Assembly (NCBI GenBank): GCA_004213515.1
Contig: SHAK01000011.1
Span: 1-63,842 of the forward strand
Origin: Limisphaerales bacterium
GTDB taxonomy: Bacteria > Verrucomicrobiota > Verrucomicrobiia > Limisphaerales > UBA1096
Direction: 5' to 3'
Length of the DNA stretch: 63,842 nucleotides
Shown here: positions 55,734 to 63,842 of the stretch, one piece after another
How the letters are laid out: each line of letters opens with the position of its first letter
How positions within the stretch are numbered: the stretch's first letter is position 1
Translations under genes and position numbers: made by a program
The notes under the pieces: model-generated
Told to the model about the DNA's origin: nothing
What the model saw: only the letters and a program-made list of their open reading frames with translations
Database searches by the model: none

Positions 55734-56687
55734 TTAATGAAGTGAGTTAGTGACAACCGTCTTCCCTGAGGTCGCATCCCTCATCCCAGGAGGTAAAGGC
55801 GGAGACATTTTCTTTTCAACAAAACCAGGAGGTAAAGGCGGCATCTTTGTCACCATTGTTCGCCACTGCTTACGCTCGGCATTACTCATCTCATTCCAAC
55901 GTTGCGAGTTACGAAAAAAACTTGTTCGTTCAATCTGGGACATGTCAGCAAAACGACTAAAGGATTTAAGAACGATTTCTCGTTGTTCGACAGTCATCGA
56001 CTTAAACCTTAGCAAACTGGCTTCCATTTTAGTTCGTTCAAGATTAGAAAGGCGACTAAGGGCTTTCTCCTGGTCAGCAGTCTTAAGGTTAAAAAAACGA
56101 TGAAACTGCCTCATCATTTCACGGCGATCTAATTTAGGCTTACCTCTCCATTCGGCTACTTTTTTCTCAACATTCTCTCTCAACTTAGTTGGCATTTTTG
56201 CAATGTGGTTAGTCATTGCAGTACGAGATTTTCGTCCTCGTCCAAAACTAGAAAGATAACGAAAAAATGATTCATTTTTAATTAAAATCCCCTGTTCCTG
56301 AATATCTAGTTTATCCCATCCATCTAGTCGACGAAGAATACTTTCACGATACCGTTCTGGCACTGCAATCAATCGGCTAGCTCTTTTTTCCGGTTCCATC
56401 TTCAGAAGTGGTAGCAGATGCCAACGAAAGTCTAAAATGTCGAGTTTTTGATTTCGCTCCTCCTCAGGCATAATTTCATACTCTTTAACCTTTGAACTAA
56501 TAACTGCACGATATTTTTCCGAAGATATATTGATACTTTGAATGGCTGCTTCACGCTTGGCTTCTGGTAAATCAAAAATCTTTTTAAATTTTGCAAAAGG
56601 TGAATCTTCACAAAGAGCACTAGCACAAAAAGCCAACAACAAAGCAGGCACAAAAATAATTCGTTGAGATATAAAATGATTAAACAT
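55734..56687 (-). CDS. exported DUF3106 protein
   Basis: 317 residues with a signal peptide (LLAFCASALCED, cut near 26). The rest is almost all helix, built of repeated units of about 25-30 residues with the pattern R-x-x-L-L-x-x-x-x-x-W-x-x-M-x-x-x-E-R, as in DUF3106 proteins. It ends in two LPPGF/LPPGM segments encoded by a 17-base direct repeat (55786-55802 and 55825-55841). In Proteobacteria DUF3106 genes also follow an ECF sigma and an anti-sigma-like gene. Here it lies in the periplasm between the anti-sigma-like gene and lgt and may be a sensor or a chaperone; unproven. Confidence 0.75.
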   Translation of the reverse strand: MFNHFISQRIIFVPALLLAFCASALCEDSPFAKFKKIFDLPEAKREAAIQSINISSEKYRAVISSKVKEYEIMPEEERNQKLDILDFRWHLLPLLKMEPEKRASRLIAVPERYRESILRRLDGWDKLDIQEQGILIKNESFFRYLSSFGRGRKSRTAMTNHIAKMPTKLRENVEKKVAEWRGKPKLDRREMMRQFHRFFNLKTADQEKALSRLSNLERTKMEASLLRFKSMTVEQREIVLKSFSRFADMSQIERTSFFRNSQRWNEMSNAERKQWRTMVTKMPPLPPGFVEKKMSPPLPPGMRDATSGKTVVTNSLH

Positions 56688-56690
56688 TAC

Positions 56691-57191
56691 TTATTTAAGT
56701 GCTGCCCATAGTTCCTCATCTATAGGATCCGAATGATTAATTGCGTTAACCATCTCGAAATCACCTAACAATTCAGGTGCTATTTCAGTTAAATTAGCAA
56801 CCAACTGGACGCTTTCTAACATATTTAAGCGATCTTGGCTTAATCTTGACTCATAAATTAAAATCCCCATAAAAAAGCATAAGGATGCAAACCCCATCCA
56901 CTGAATTGGACGATATTGAGATGTGAAAAACCGCAGCCAACTAAGACTAGCAAATTTATCCGCCCCACCTTTTAAACTTATCTCTCGGCAAGCCTCATTC
57001 ATCACAAGACTAGTGAAATTATTTGAAACTCTAACATTGGGCAATTCAGTCAGTAATTGATCAACTGCATCAAAGTCAGCCATTTCATTTGGATTTCTGT
57101 CTAACAGATCTTGAATCTGATCCAACTCGTTATTATTAAGCTCTCGCTTGATAGCCGTCTGAAGTAGTTGATTGTAATCAGATTGACTCAT
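56691..57191 (-). CDS. single-pass membrane protein, likely anti-sigma factor
   Basis: 166 residues. An N-terminal helical region (1-95) in the cytoplasm, one transmembrane helix (about 97-113, IQWMGFASLCFFMGILIY), and a C-terminal tail. There is no HxxxCxxC zinc motif, so it is not a ZAS-type anti-sigma, but size, helix and place (50 bases after the sigma gene, four before DUF3106) fit an anti-sigma factor. It would hold the sigma factor until a signal, perhaps via DUF3106, releases it. No sequence match is claimed. Confidence 0.6.
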   Translation of the reverse strand: MSQSDYNQLLQTAIKRELNNNELDQIQDLLDRNPNEMADFDAVDQLLTELPNVRVSNNFTSLVMNEACREISLKGGADKFASLSWLRFFTSQYRPIQWMGFASLCFFMGILIYESRLSQDRLNMLESVQLVANLTEIAPELLGDFEMVNAINHSDPIDEELWAALK

Positions 57192-57240
57192 AATTAATTA
57201 TTATTAATAACCGAAACGGAAAAAAAGTTTTGACTGAAAC

Positions 57241-57849
57241 TCATTTATTATACCAATCTCCAGAATTTAGATAAGGCTTTAAACGTCCCTTTAGTACTGC
57301 CCTGCCTCGAAAAATAATAGATTTTACTGCAGTTAGCGATATTCCACCCAAAACCTGAGCAATTTCATCATAAGTAACCCCACCATCCCTGCATAAAAGT
57401 AGTGCGACACGTTGTTTTTCGGGCAAATCTCGAATTGCCTCTTCTATTCTAGCATGCAATTCACCGTTCAACGCAGCTTCAGCGGGTATTGGACTTGAAT
57501 AATCTTCTATTACATGGCGCGGATGATTGTCACTTTCAGGGTGCGGCTCATCGAGAGAATCAGCCGGATGCCGAGTACGACGACGGATTTCATTCAAAGA
57601 CATATTTCGAGCAATGGTAAATAACCAAGTCGTAAACTTGCTATTAGGCTCGTATCTATTGCGTGTTTTCCAGATTTGAATAAAAACGTTTTGAGCAATA
57701 TCCTCAGCCTCATCAAGATCATGGATTAGGCGATAAACCAAATTCATGACTGGCTGTTTGAATTTATCAATTAAAGTCTCATAGGCAGATAAGTCCCCCT
57801 CCTTCACTCGCAGCATTAGAGTAATGTCCGGATCATTCTTATCAACCAT
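57241..57849 (-). CDS. ECF (RpoE-like) RNA polymerase sigma factor
   Basis: 202 residues. Sigma-2 (about 25-95) contains YRLIHDLDEAEDIAQNVFIQIWKTRNRY and the -10 reading helix FTTWLFTIARNMSLNEIRRR. Sigma-4 (about 135-190) has IRDLPEKQRVALLLCRDGGVTYDEIAQVLGGISLTAVKSIIFRGR. Region 3 is absent, as in all ECF factors. It heads the leftward group sigma, anti-sigma-like, DUF3106, lgt. ECF factors often control their own operon. It diverges from glnD across 106 bases. Confidence 0.94.
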   Translation of the reverse strand: MVDKNDPDITLMLRVKEGDLSAYETLIDKFKQPVMNLVYRLIHDLDEAEDIAQNVFIQIWKTRNRYEPNSKFTTWLFTIARNMSLNEIRRRTRHPADSLDEPHPESDNHPRHVIEDYSSPIPAEAALNGELHARIEEAIRDLPEKQRVALLLCRDGGVTYDEIAQVLGGISLTAVKSIIFRGRAVLKGRLKPYLNSGDWYNK

Positions 57850-57917
57850 CTCGCAGAAATCTAATTAACGTTCAAACAAGTCGCAAGGTTACTAGTATAT
57901 AATTATCTCTAGCAGAA

Positions 57918-57946
57918 TTGTTTTAATATTCCTTTAAAGCTAGAAT
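57918..57946 (+). promoter_or_regulatory. possible glnD promoter
   Basis: TTGTTT (57918-57923) and TAGAAT (57941-57946) are 17 bases apart. The -10 matches five of six bases and ends nine bases before the GTG start of glnD, so transcription would begin almost at the start codon. Confidence 0.4.
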
Positions 57947-57955
57947 TCTTGCCTA

Positions 57956-60709
57956 GTGCAAGAGACAGACTCCTTTTCTATCACACCACTTAGTATCCCA
58001 ACAGATAGTTCCTTAAACAATGAGCTATCAAGTCTGAAACGCTATCTCAAGTCTGAGTCAGTACGTTTGCAAAATCGCCATCGCGAAGGGGTATCCGGTA
58101 GCGAAATTTGCAAAAACCGTTCTCAATTACTAGATACCCTTTTACGAGCGATTTTTGAATGGACTCTAAATACATTTGAACCTCAAAAAAAAGAACGCAA
58201 AATTCAAATATCGCTTGTAGCTGTTGGAGGATACGGTAGAACTGAACTCAATCCTCATAGCGACATTGACATTATGCTTTTGCATAATGGTTCAGCATCA
58301 AATCAAACTCGTATATTTAAGCATGGATTACTCGAAAAATTCACTGGCCCAGGTGGACTAATATATACACTTTATGACTTAGGAATGAAAGTAGGGCATT
58401 CCGCTCGCAATATTCAGGATGCGATTAATGTCGCAAATGATGACATGCAGACAAAAACATCATTAATAGAGGCCCGACTTATTTGTGGAGATGAAAATTT
58501 ATTTCAACAATTACAAATTCAAATCGAATCGAAATGTGTTCGAGGCAATATAAATTCTTATTTGCAATTACGAATAAAAGACCAAGATGCTCGCCGCATA
58601 AAATTCGGCAACTCCGCTTTACTTCAAGCCCCTAATATAAAAAATGGATGTGGAGGACTTCGAGATTATCAAAATCTACTTTGGATGAGCCACTTTAAAT
58701 ATGGAACCCGAAACCTAGAAGAACTCCAGACACAAGAGATGATTCGCCAAAACAATCGATTACAACTTGAAGAGGGTTATGATTTCCTATTACGAGTACG
58801 AAACGAGTTACATTATCAAACTAAAAGACCAAGCGACGATCTTCCCAAAGCTTTACAACCAAAAGTAGCTTGGCAATTAGGGTACAAAGACAGGTCTCCT
58901 GCGCGAAGATTAGAAGCATTTATGCGTGATCTGTATATTCATATGCGCCGCATACACTTAATTACTCGAATGGTAGAAAGGCGGCTTGCATTAAAACCCA
59001 AACCAATCAGAAGAATACCATCTCTAAGAACAATATTCGGAGGGATGAAAGAAAATGAAAAACTTGATGGATTCATAATAGTCAACGGAGAGCTTGTCCC
59101 AAGTTCTAATCGTATTTTTAAAGATAAACCAAAAAGATTAATGAAAGTATTCTTGCACGCACAACAACGCGGACTCGAATTTCATCCAGATCTAATACAG
59201 CTTTTACGAGACAATGTATCACTTATTAATGAAAGCTTCATTAATGACTCAGATATCCATGAAACATTTCTTGAGATTCTCAACCAACGCGGAAATGTCG
59301 CACCAGCATTACGCACTATGCACGAAGTCGATTTACTTGGTCGATTCATTCCAGAATTTGGTCGCATGACATGCCTTGTTCAACATGAGTTTTTTCACGC
59401 CTATGCTGCAGATGAGCACACACTAATATGCCTAGAAAAACTCGATCAAGTCTGGGGTGCGACAAAACATCCTTTTACTGATTACAACCATATCCTTCAG
59501 GATATGGATTTGCCCTACTTACTCTACCTAGCACTTTTTTTGCACGATGCCGGCAAAGGGATGGAGAGTGGTGATCATGTAAAGGATGGCACTGCCGTCT
59601 GCCTTCAAGTTGGTAAAAGATTAGGATTATCACCCCGCAGATTGAACCGGCTAAAATTTCTAGTTGAGAACCATCTACTCATGGCCAAAGTTTCTCAAAG
59701 ACGAGATATTGATTCTCCAACAGTAATTAAACAATTTTCTGAAACTGTTCAGGATGAAGAGAACTTGGCTATGCTAACTTTATTAACCTTTGCCGATTCA
59801 CAAGGAACAAGTGATAATTTATGGAATGATTTTAAAAACAGCCTACTACAATCGCTTTATCGACGAGCGGGACGAAGAATGATTAGTGGTGAATCTTTCG
59901 AAGCAGCAGAAAAAGACCGCTTAAATGAGCTAAAGTTAACCTTGTTCAAAAATTTACCATCTGAAATTAGCGAAAAAGAATTGGAATCTCACTTTAAACA
60001 TCTGACACCTCGGTATTTTAGAGCACACTCTATTAAACATATTTTAATTGATCTCACTCATGTAAACATCTTCCTAAAAAGGGTTGCATCTGCAACAAAT
60101 GAAAAAGTACTTGAGCCTGTTATCGGTTGGCACAACCGCCCTGCCCGGGGCTATACTTCTCTAAAAATTTGCACTTGGGATCGCCCTGGGTTATTCACTA
60201 CGATATCAGGTGCTCTTGCTTCAGCAGGATTAAACATTCTTAGTGCCCGAGTGTTTTCACGGACAGACGGAATCATAATTGATACCTTTTTTGTAATTAA
60301 CTCAAATAATGGTGGTTTAGCAAATCGCTCTGAAAAAGACAAATTCAGCAAATTAATCAAGAAAGCTTTATTGCCTAATAGTGAAGCATTATTTGAGCAA
60401 CTTACTGAGCCTGCACGTTCAAAACCAGATTCAGCAGAATGGAAAATTCCTACTAGAATCAGAATTGATACTCAATCGGTTGAGTCACGCACAATTGTCG
60501 AGGTGGAATCAGAAGATCAAATAGGATTACTTCATCGCATTTCAAGAGTATTAACTCAACATGACTTAAGTATTCATGTTGCACGAATTAGCACAGAAAA
60601 AGGAGCTGCTATTGACACTTTTTATGTCAGAACCAAAGATGGTGAAAAATTAACTGATTCAAAGCAGCTAAAAAGACTTAAAAAAGCTCTAGAAAATGAA
60701 CTATTATAA
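57956..60709 (+). CDS. glnD: [protein-PII] uridylyltransferase / uridylyl-removing enzyme
   Basis: 917 residues, GTG start. Nucleotidyltransferase domain: GGYGRTELNPHSDIDIML (91-108) with metal-binding D-x-D. HD domain with FLHDAGKG and DHVKDG (about 525-540). Two C-terminal ACT domains (about 725-795 and 838-915: DRPGLFTTISGALA and DQIGLLHRISRVLT) for glutamine sensing. It modifies and demodifies PII according to nitrogen supply. No PII gene is in the window. No Shine-Dalgarno; a -10-like box lies nine bases upstream. Its TAA directly abuts the stop of the converging amidohydrolase gene. Confidence 0.95.
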   Translation: MQETDSFSITPLSIPTDSSLNNELSSLKRYLKSESVRLQNRHREGVSGSEICKNRSQLLDTLLRAIFEWTLNTFEPQKKERKIQISLVAVGGYGRTELNPHSDIDIMLLHNGSASNQTRIFKHGLLEKFTGPGGLIYTLYDLGMKVGHSARNIQDAINVANDDMQTKTSLIEARLICGDENLFQQLQIQIESKCVRGNINSYLQLRIKDQDARRIKFGNSALLQAPNIKNGCGGLRDYQNLLWMSHFKYGTRNLEELQTQEMIRQNNRLQLEEGYDFLLRVRNELHYQTKRPSDDLPKALQPKVAWQLGYKDRSPARRLEAFMRDLYIHMRRIHLITRMVERRLALKPKPIRRIPSLRTIFGGMKENEKLDGFIIVNGELVPSSNRIFKDKPKRLMKVFLHAQQRGLEFHPDLIQLLRDNVSLINESFINDSDIHETFLEILNQRGNVAPALRTMHEVDLLGRFIPEFGRMTCLVQHEFFHAYAADEHTLICLEKLDQVWGATKHPFTDYNHILQDMDLPYLLYLALFLHDAGKGMESGDHVKDGTAVCLQVGKRLGLSPRRLNRLKFLVENHLLMAKVSQRRDIDSPTVIKQFSETVQDEENLAMLTLLTFADSQGTSDNLWNDFKNSLLQSLYRRAGRRMISGESFEAAEKDRLNELKLTLFKNLPSEISEKELESHFKHLTPRYFRAHSIKHILIDLTHVNIFLKRVASATNEKVLEPVIGWHNRPARGYTSLKICTWDRPGLFTTISGALASAGLNILSARVFSRTDGIIIDTFFVINSNNGGLANRSEKDKFSKLIKKALLPNSEALFEQLTEPARSKPDSAEWKIPTRIRIDTQSVESRTIVEVESEDQIGLLHRISRVLTQHDLSIHVARISTEKGAAIDTFYVRTKDGEKLTDSKQLKRLKKALENELL

Positions 60710-61642
60710 CTAACGTTTTAGTGGTGGAAGACCATAAAACTTTAACGCATTTTGATAGAAATATTTCTTTTGAGCAGTTCGCGGTTTATCAGCAAAAAAA
60801 GATTTTACTATGGTAAGATATTCCGCATATGTGCCCCCTCGCATAGTTACCGGCCAATTACTTCCATATATCAGTCGATCAGCACCGAAATTCGACCACA
60901 AAACATCTAACTCCGACTGATAAAAAGAAACATCCTTAGGAGACGGTTGTCGATTAGACTGTTGAAAAAGACCGGATATTTTACAGTATACATTCTTATT
61001 TTTCGCAACATTTTTGACTGCGGAAACCCACTCAGGATCAGCTGTCTTTCCTTCGATATTTGCGCCTGCAACGTGATTAATAAGAATTTTTAATTTAGGC
61101 AATCGTTTTGCCACCATATCAACATCCTCCAAACTAAATTGGAACATTAAGACATCTAATGTTTGATCCATGTCAGCAAGCAAACCAAGATCTGACCATA
61201 CTAATTCACTATTAAAAAACTGGTCACCACCCGGACGTTCACGCATACGAATACCTACGTAACGTTTGTCCTTAGAGAATTTTAAAAGGTGCCCCTTAAA
61301 ATCCGGCGTACCTATCTCAAGACTTCCAACCAAACCAATGTACCGATCGCGATCATGCTTCACGAGATCTAGCACCCATTGATTGTCAGGAATCCACTTG
61401 CTCGCCTCTACGATTACAGTGGCATTGACACCGTTCTCTTCGGACACCTTATCGAAGTGCTCGGTCAGGATCGGTTTATAAAGAACCTTGTCCGTCTTTG
61501 GCGGCCATGGAACCCCCTCTGGGCGAGTAGTATCATACAGATGAATATGCGTATCAATAATTGGAATAGCGGCGCTTTTTTTCGAAGTCACACAGCCAGT
61601 AGCGGTCAACAATACAAACAAGGAAAATAATAATTGTTTCAT
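60710..61642 (-). CDS. lipoprotein amidohydrolase (amidohydrolase_2 family)
   Basis: 310 residues from the ATG at 61642, which gives a lipoprotein leader with lipobox TATGC (Cys17); a longer frame to 61657 adds five residues. Metal motif IDTHIHL (28-34), later NHVAG, and the closing YGSNWP are those of the 2-pyrone-4,6-dicarboxylate lactonase-like family. Note that SNW replaces the S-D-W with the catalytic Asp of many relatives. It probably hydrolyses a lactone or carboxylate outside the inner membrane. Third gene of the leftward DUF1592/DUF1552 group. Confidence 0.82.
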   Translation of the reverse strand: MKQLLFSLFVLLTATGCVTSKKSAAIPIIDTHIHLYDTTRPEGVPWPPKTDKVLYKPILTEHFDKVSEENGVNATVIVEASKWIPDNQWVLDLVKHDRDRYIGLVGSLEIGTPDFKGHLLKFSKDKRYVGIRMRERPGGDQFFNSELVWSDLGLLADMDQTLDVLMFQFSLEDVDMVAKRLPKLKILINHVAGANIEGKTADPEWVSAVKNVAKNKNVYCKISGLFQQSNRQPSPKDVSFYQSELDVLWSNFGADRLIYGSNWPVTMRGGTYAEYLTIVKSFFADKPRTAQKKYFYQNALKFYGLPPLKR

Positions 61643-61649
61643 ATTAAAA

Positions 61650-63008
61650 TCAGACATTTTTGGTTAAACCGCTCATTGGCGAATCAACCTCGGCAAACTG
61701 CTCCACTGGCACTCCCATTCGCTGCATGGTCGCGAGGTGATATTTAGAGAGTGAATAATTACGGCGATATTTCAAATATCGACCGGAGCGCACCGTCCCG
61801 CCTCCCCCGCCAGCGAAAATGATTGGTAGGTTTTCCTCACCATGAGCATGGCCATCTCCAAGGCTGGATCCATAGAGCAGCATCGAGTTGTCAAGCAACG
61901 TACCATTGACATCGTCGATGCTTTTCATTTTGCCAATCATGTATGCGAATTGCCGGTGATGCCAAGCCGTAACTGTGTTGTACATGTCTCGCTTTTGAGA
62001 AACGTTTTTCCAGGAATTAATACCATCATCGTCCTCAGTCTTTCCGCTAACATCTCTATAGTGCGACAATGCATGCCATGTCCCACGAACACCATCGATA
62101 AAATCGAAGTAGCGATTACTCTGTCCATGATCAAGCATCAGCGAGCCCACCCGTGTCGCCCCAGACCAGAAACCAAGCACCATCAAGTCCATCATCATAC
62201 GCATGTAGATTTCGTGATTCTTCGGAATACCCACCGATGGGCGTTTGAACACAACCCCCTCTTCTTGGCTAAGCGAGTTTTGCCCTGTCTGTTTTTCAGC
62301 AAACTCCATTCGTCGCTCTACTGCGCGAAGCGCCTCCATGTACTCATCAATCTTTCGTTGATCCGCTAGGCCAAGGCGACGCTTTAGATTCTTGGCTTGG
62401 TCATTCACGAGATCTATCACTCCCTTGTCTGTCACACCCTCACTCGATTTACGAAACATCCGATCGTAAATTGTGCGCGGATTTGTGTCCCTCGTAGCTG
62501 GTAGCTTGCTGTTTACCCACGAAATGGAATTGCGAGGCAAGCTATTTGAAAAATAACCCTCACCACGCATCGACATATCCAATGATGGAAGCATCGTATC
62601 CTTGCCAACATGCTTGGCGATGATTTGATCGACGGATGCTCCACCTGCACTAACTCTCGAACCACTGTAGGAACCCCCTGTTAACCACGTAGCTGTCCCA
62701 GCTCCATGACCGTTGCCCCGTGGGGTCCAGATGTTGTGACCAATCAGAATATCATTCTTAAAAGGCTCAAGGTCCTTCATCCATTTACTTAGCTCTTTAA
62801 GCTCTCCTTTACGACTAACCTTTTCAGGTTCCCAACTTCCTTTGGAGACACCATTTGGAAAATATATATATCCCGCTCTCAATTTTGGACGTTTTGGAGT
62901 AACAGCCAAAGGTGAAGATGGATGCATAGCTTCTAGCCAGGGCAACGCAACTGAAGCTCCCAATGCACGCAACATGGTTCGGCGTGAAAGTTGCCAGGAT
63001 TTAGTCAT
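61650..63008 (-). CDS. DUF1552 family TAT-exported protein
   Basis: 452 residues. Leader SRRTMLRALGASVALPWLEAM (8-28) is a twin-arginine signal. The DUF1552 core has RAGYIYFPNGV, GNGHGAGTATWLTGGSY, SWVNSKLPATRDTNPRTIYDRMF and a C-terminal GSSLGDGHAHGEENLPIIFAG. The family pairs with DUF1592/DUF1588/DUF1585 proteins, encoded immediately upstream with an eight-base overlap. Function is not established, but it is part of secreted PVC oxidative systems. The region is visibly richer in GC (about 50-55% in lines I counted) than most of the window. Confidence 0.93.
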   Translation of the reverse strand: MTKSWQLSRRTMLRALGASVALPWLEAMHPSSPLAVTPKRPKLRAGYIYFPNGVSKGSWEPEKVSRKGELKELSKWMKDLEPFKNDILIGHNIWTPRGNGHGAGTATWLTGGSYSGSRVSAGGASVDQIIAKHVGKDTMLPSLDMSMRGEGYFSNSLPRNSISWVNSKLPATRDTNPRTIYDRMFRKSSEGVTDKGVIDLVNDQAKNLKRRLGLADQRKIDEYMEALRAVERRMEFAEKQTGQNSLSQEEGVVFKRPSVGIPKNHEIYMRMMMDLMVLGFWSGATRVGSLMLDHGQSNRYFDFIDGVRGTWHALSHYRDVSGKTEDDDGINSWKNVSQKRDMYNTVTAWHHRQFAYMIGKMKSIDDVNGTLLDNSMLLYGSSLGDGHAHGEENLPIIFAGGGGGTVRSGRYLKYRRNYSLSKYHLATMQRMGVPVEQFAEVDSPMSGLTKNV

Positions 63009-63842
63009 TGTCGGACAAAATTTTTCGCTCTACTAATTCAGCGTTTTCTGGGTTTTTTCGATATTTAAATGGATAACTTGAACAAACTTCACGTAGAAGC
63101 GTTTGTAAACGATAATTATCTTCTTTAAACACTTTTAAAATTTTTCTTACCGCAGGAACATCGTAATACTCAAGCTGACGACCTAAAGCATAGGAAAGCA
63201 TCTTACGCGTAATCTGACGAGCTAAGTCGTCAAGTTTCTCGCCAACGATTACATCGCGCAACCCAATTGGACCTTCAAATTCGGTGCCGCTAGGCAACCG
63301 TCCTTTCGAGTCGATCGACCGACCACGGCTCTCGGAACGCCATCGACCAAACCAGTCATAGTTTTCAAGAGAAAAACCAAGCGGATCCATCTCACGATGG
63401 CAAGAGTAACAACGCGGATTCTTGCTGTGCATCTCAAGTTTTTGCCGAAAAGTGAGCTTGCGGTTTTCCTCGATGTCCTCATCCAGTTCGCCGGCATCGG
63501 GAGGAGGAGGAGGAGGAGGAGTTCCTAAGAGGGAATCAAGTATCCACTCACCTCGACGAATTGGGCTAGTGCGATAGGGTGACGAAGTCACCGCCAAAAC
63601 AGAAGCCTGCCCAAACAGACCGTAGCGGCGCTTGTCAGTATGTGCAACGAGACGCATCTCATTCCCTTTCACTCCTTTCAATTTATAAAACTTGGCCAGC
63701 TCCTCGTTCACGTAAGTGGTCTTGGACTGGATCAAATCAGACAAAGGCTTGTTCTTTCGCACCAACGACGTGAATCCCATTGCCGACTCCTGCTTCATAG
63801 CAGTCATCAGCGTATCGGTACACCAAGGATTGTCGATTGGAT
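63001..63842 (-). CDS. DUF1592/DUF1588/DUF1585 cytochrome-like protein, C-terminal part
   Basis: About 280 residues visible; the frame stays open past the right edge (PIDNPWCTDTLMTAM...), so an ATG at 63807 is not the true start. The end of DUF1592 (TTYVNEELAKFYKL), DUF1588 with the family's poly-Pro run (seven Pro, coded by a GGAGGA tract), C-Y-S-C-H heme-like motif, and DUF1585 (ITRKMLSYALGRQLEYYD) are in order. It precedes DUF1552 with an overlap of eight bases. The N-terminal cytochrome and DUF1587/DUF1595 domains expected in such proteins would lie outside the window. Confidence 0.9.
   Translation of the reverse strand, partial: PIDNPWCTDTLMTAMKQESAMGFTSLVRKNKPLSDLIQSKTTYVNEELAKFYKLKGVKGNEMRLVAHTDKRRYGLFGQASVLAVTSSPYRTSPIRRGEWILDSLLGTPPPPPPPDAGELDEDIEENRKLTFRQKLEMHSKNPRCYSCHREMDPLGFSLENYDWFGRWRSESRGRSIDSKGRLPSGTEFEGPIGLRDVIVGEKLDDLARQITRKMLSYALGRQLEYYDVPAVRKILKVFKEDNYRLQTLLREVCSSYPFKYRKNPENAELVERKILSDND

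Noticed and set aside
63495-63525. GGA repeat tract as a simple-sequence repeat or phase-variable tract
   Set aside because: It codes for the poly-proline run normal in DUF1588 proteins and a change in trinucleotide number would keep frame.
1-63842. CRISPR array, insertion sequence or prophage
   Set aside because: No regularly spaced repeat, transposase or phage structural gene was found on either strand.

Overview
The window is about 64 kb of an AT-rich (roughly 40% GC by eye) bacterial chromosome. It most likely comes from the Planctomycetes-Verrucomicrobia-Chlamydiae (PVC) group, and from Verrucomicrobiota in particular. The basis is the gene content: two cytochrome-c/DUF1549/DUF1553 proteins, DUF1501, DUF1552 and DUF1592-type proteins, a PVC-type CxxCH heme protein, tandem sulfatases, DUF6807 and DUF1080 proteins, all secreted and beside ordinary housekeeping genes. 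Lineage is inferred; there is no rRNA in the window. No phage, insertion sequence, CRISPR array or plasmid gene was seen. There is one tRNA (Ser, CGA). No gap between genes exceeds 300 bases.

Left part (1-19.9 kb): the start of a DUF1080 protein, a class I amidotransferase, two secreted sulfatases, an acyltransferase, a beta-propeller-like protein, a GNAT acetyltransferase, then tRNA-Ser followed by a secreted SGNH hydrolase and a FAD oxidoreductase. Next come a secreted Gfo/Idh/MocA oxidoreductase, an Rrf2 regulator, a CysZ-like membrane protein, a VOC protein, an exported methyltransferase, an 86-residue FlbD-like protein with a strong terminator, a cysteine-free family 4 uracil-DNA glycosylase, a DUF6807 protein, a DUF4149-like membrane protein, an NtrC-type response regulator and a TAT-exported amidohydrolase. 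Much of this looks like scavenging of marine or algal polysaccharide.

Middle (19.9-41.8 kb): a leftward series GT2 glycosyltransferase - methyltransferase - GT39-like membrane protein - cytochrome/DUF1549/DUF1553 protein - MoaB; a Fur regulator converging on a Ski2-like helicase; a 981-residue PVC heme protein; malate:quinone oxidoreductase; a related protein lacking the heme domain; and a leftward DUF1549/DUF1553 - DUF1501 - ispD group.

Right (41.9-63.8 kb): yajC-secDF, a TerC protein, recJ, a four-gene ABC exporter/LysM lipoprotein group, ftsK, an ECF sigma - anti-sigma-like - DUF3106 - lgt group, glnD, and a GC-richer leftward group of DUF1592-type, DUF1552 and amidohydrolase genes cut by the window edge.

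I found no clear new defence or mobile system. The observations most worth following are the cysteine-free uracil-DNA glycosylase, the ECF/DUF3106/lgt operon, a hairpin covering the start of the first sulfatase, a three-codon leader overlapping the recJ start, the exported methyltransferase, and a general scarcity of Shine-Dalgarno sequences with several starts placed just after -10-like boxes.
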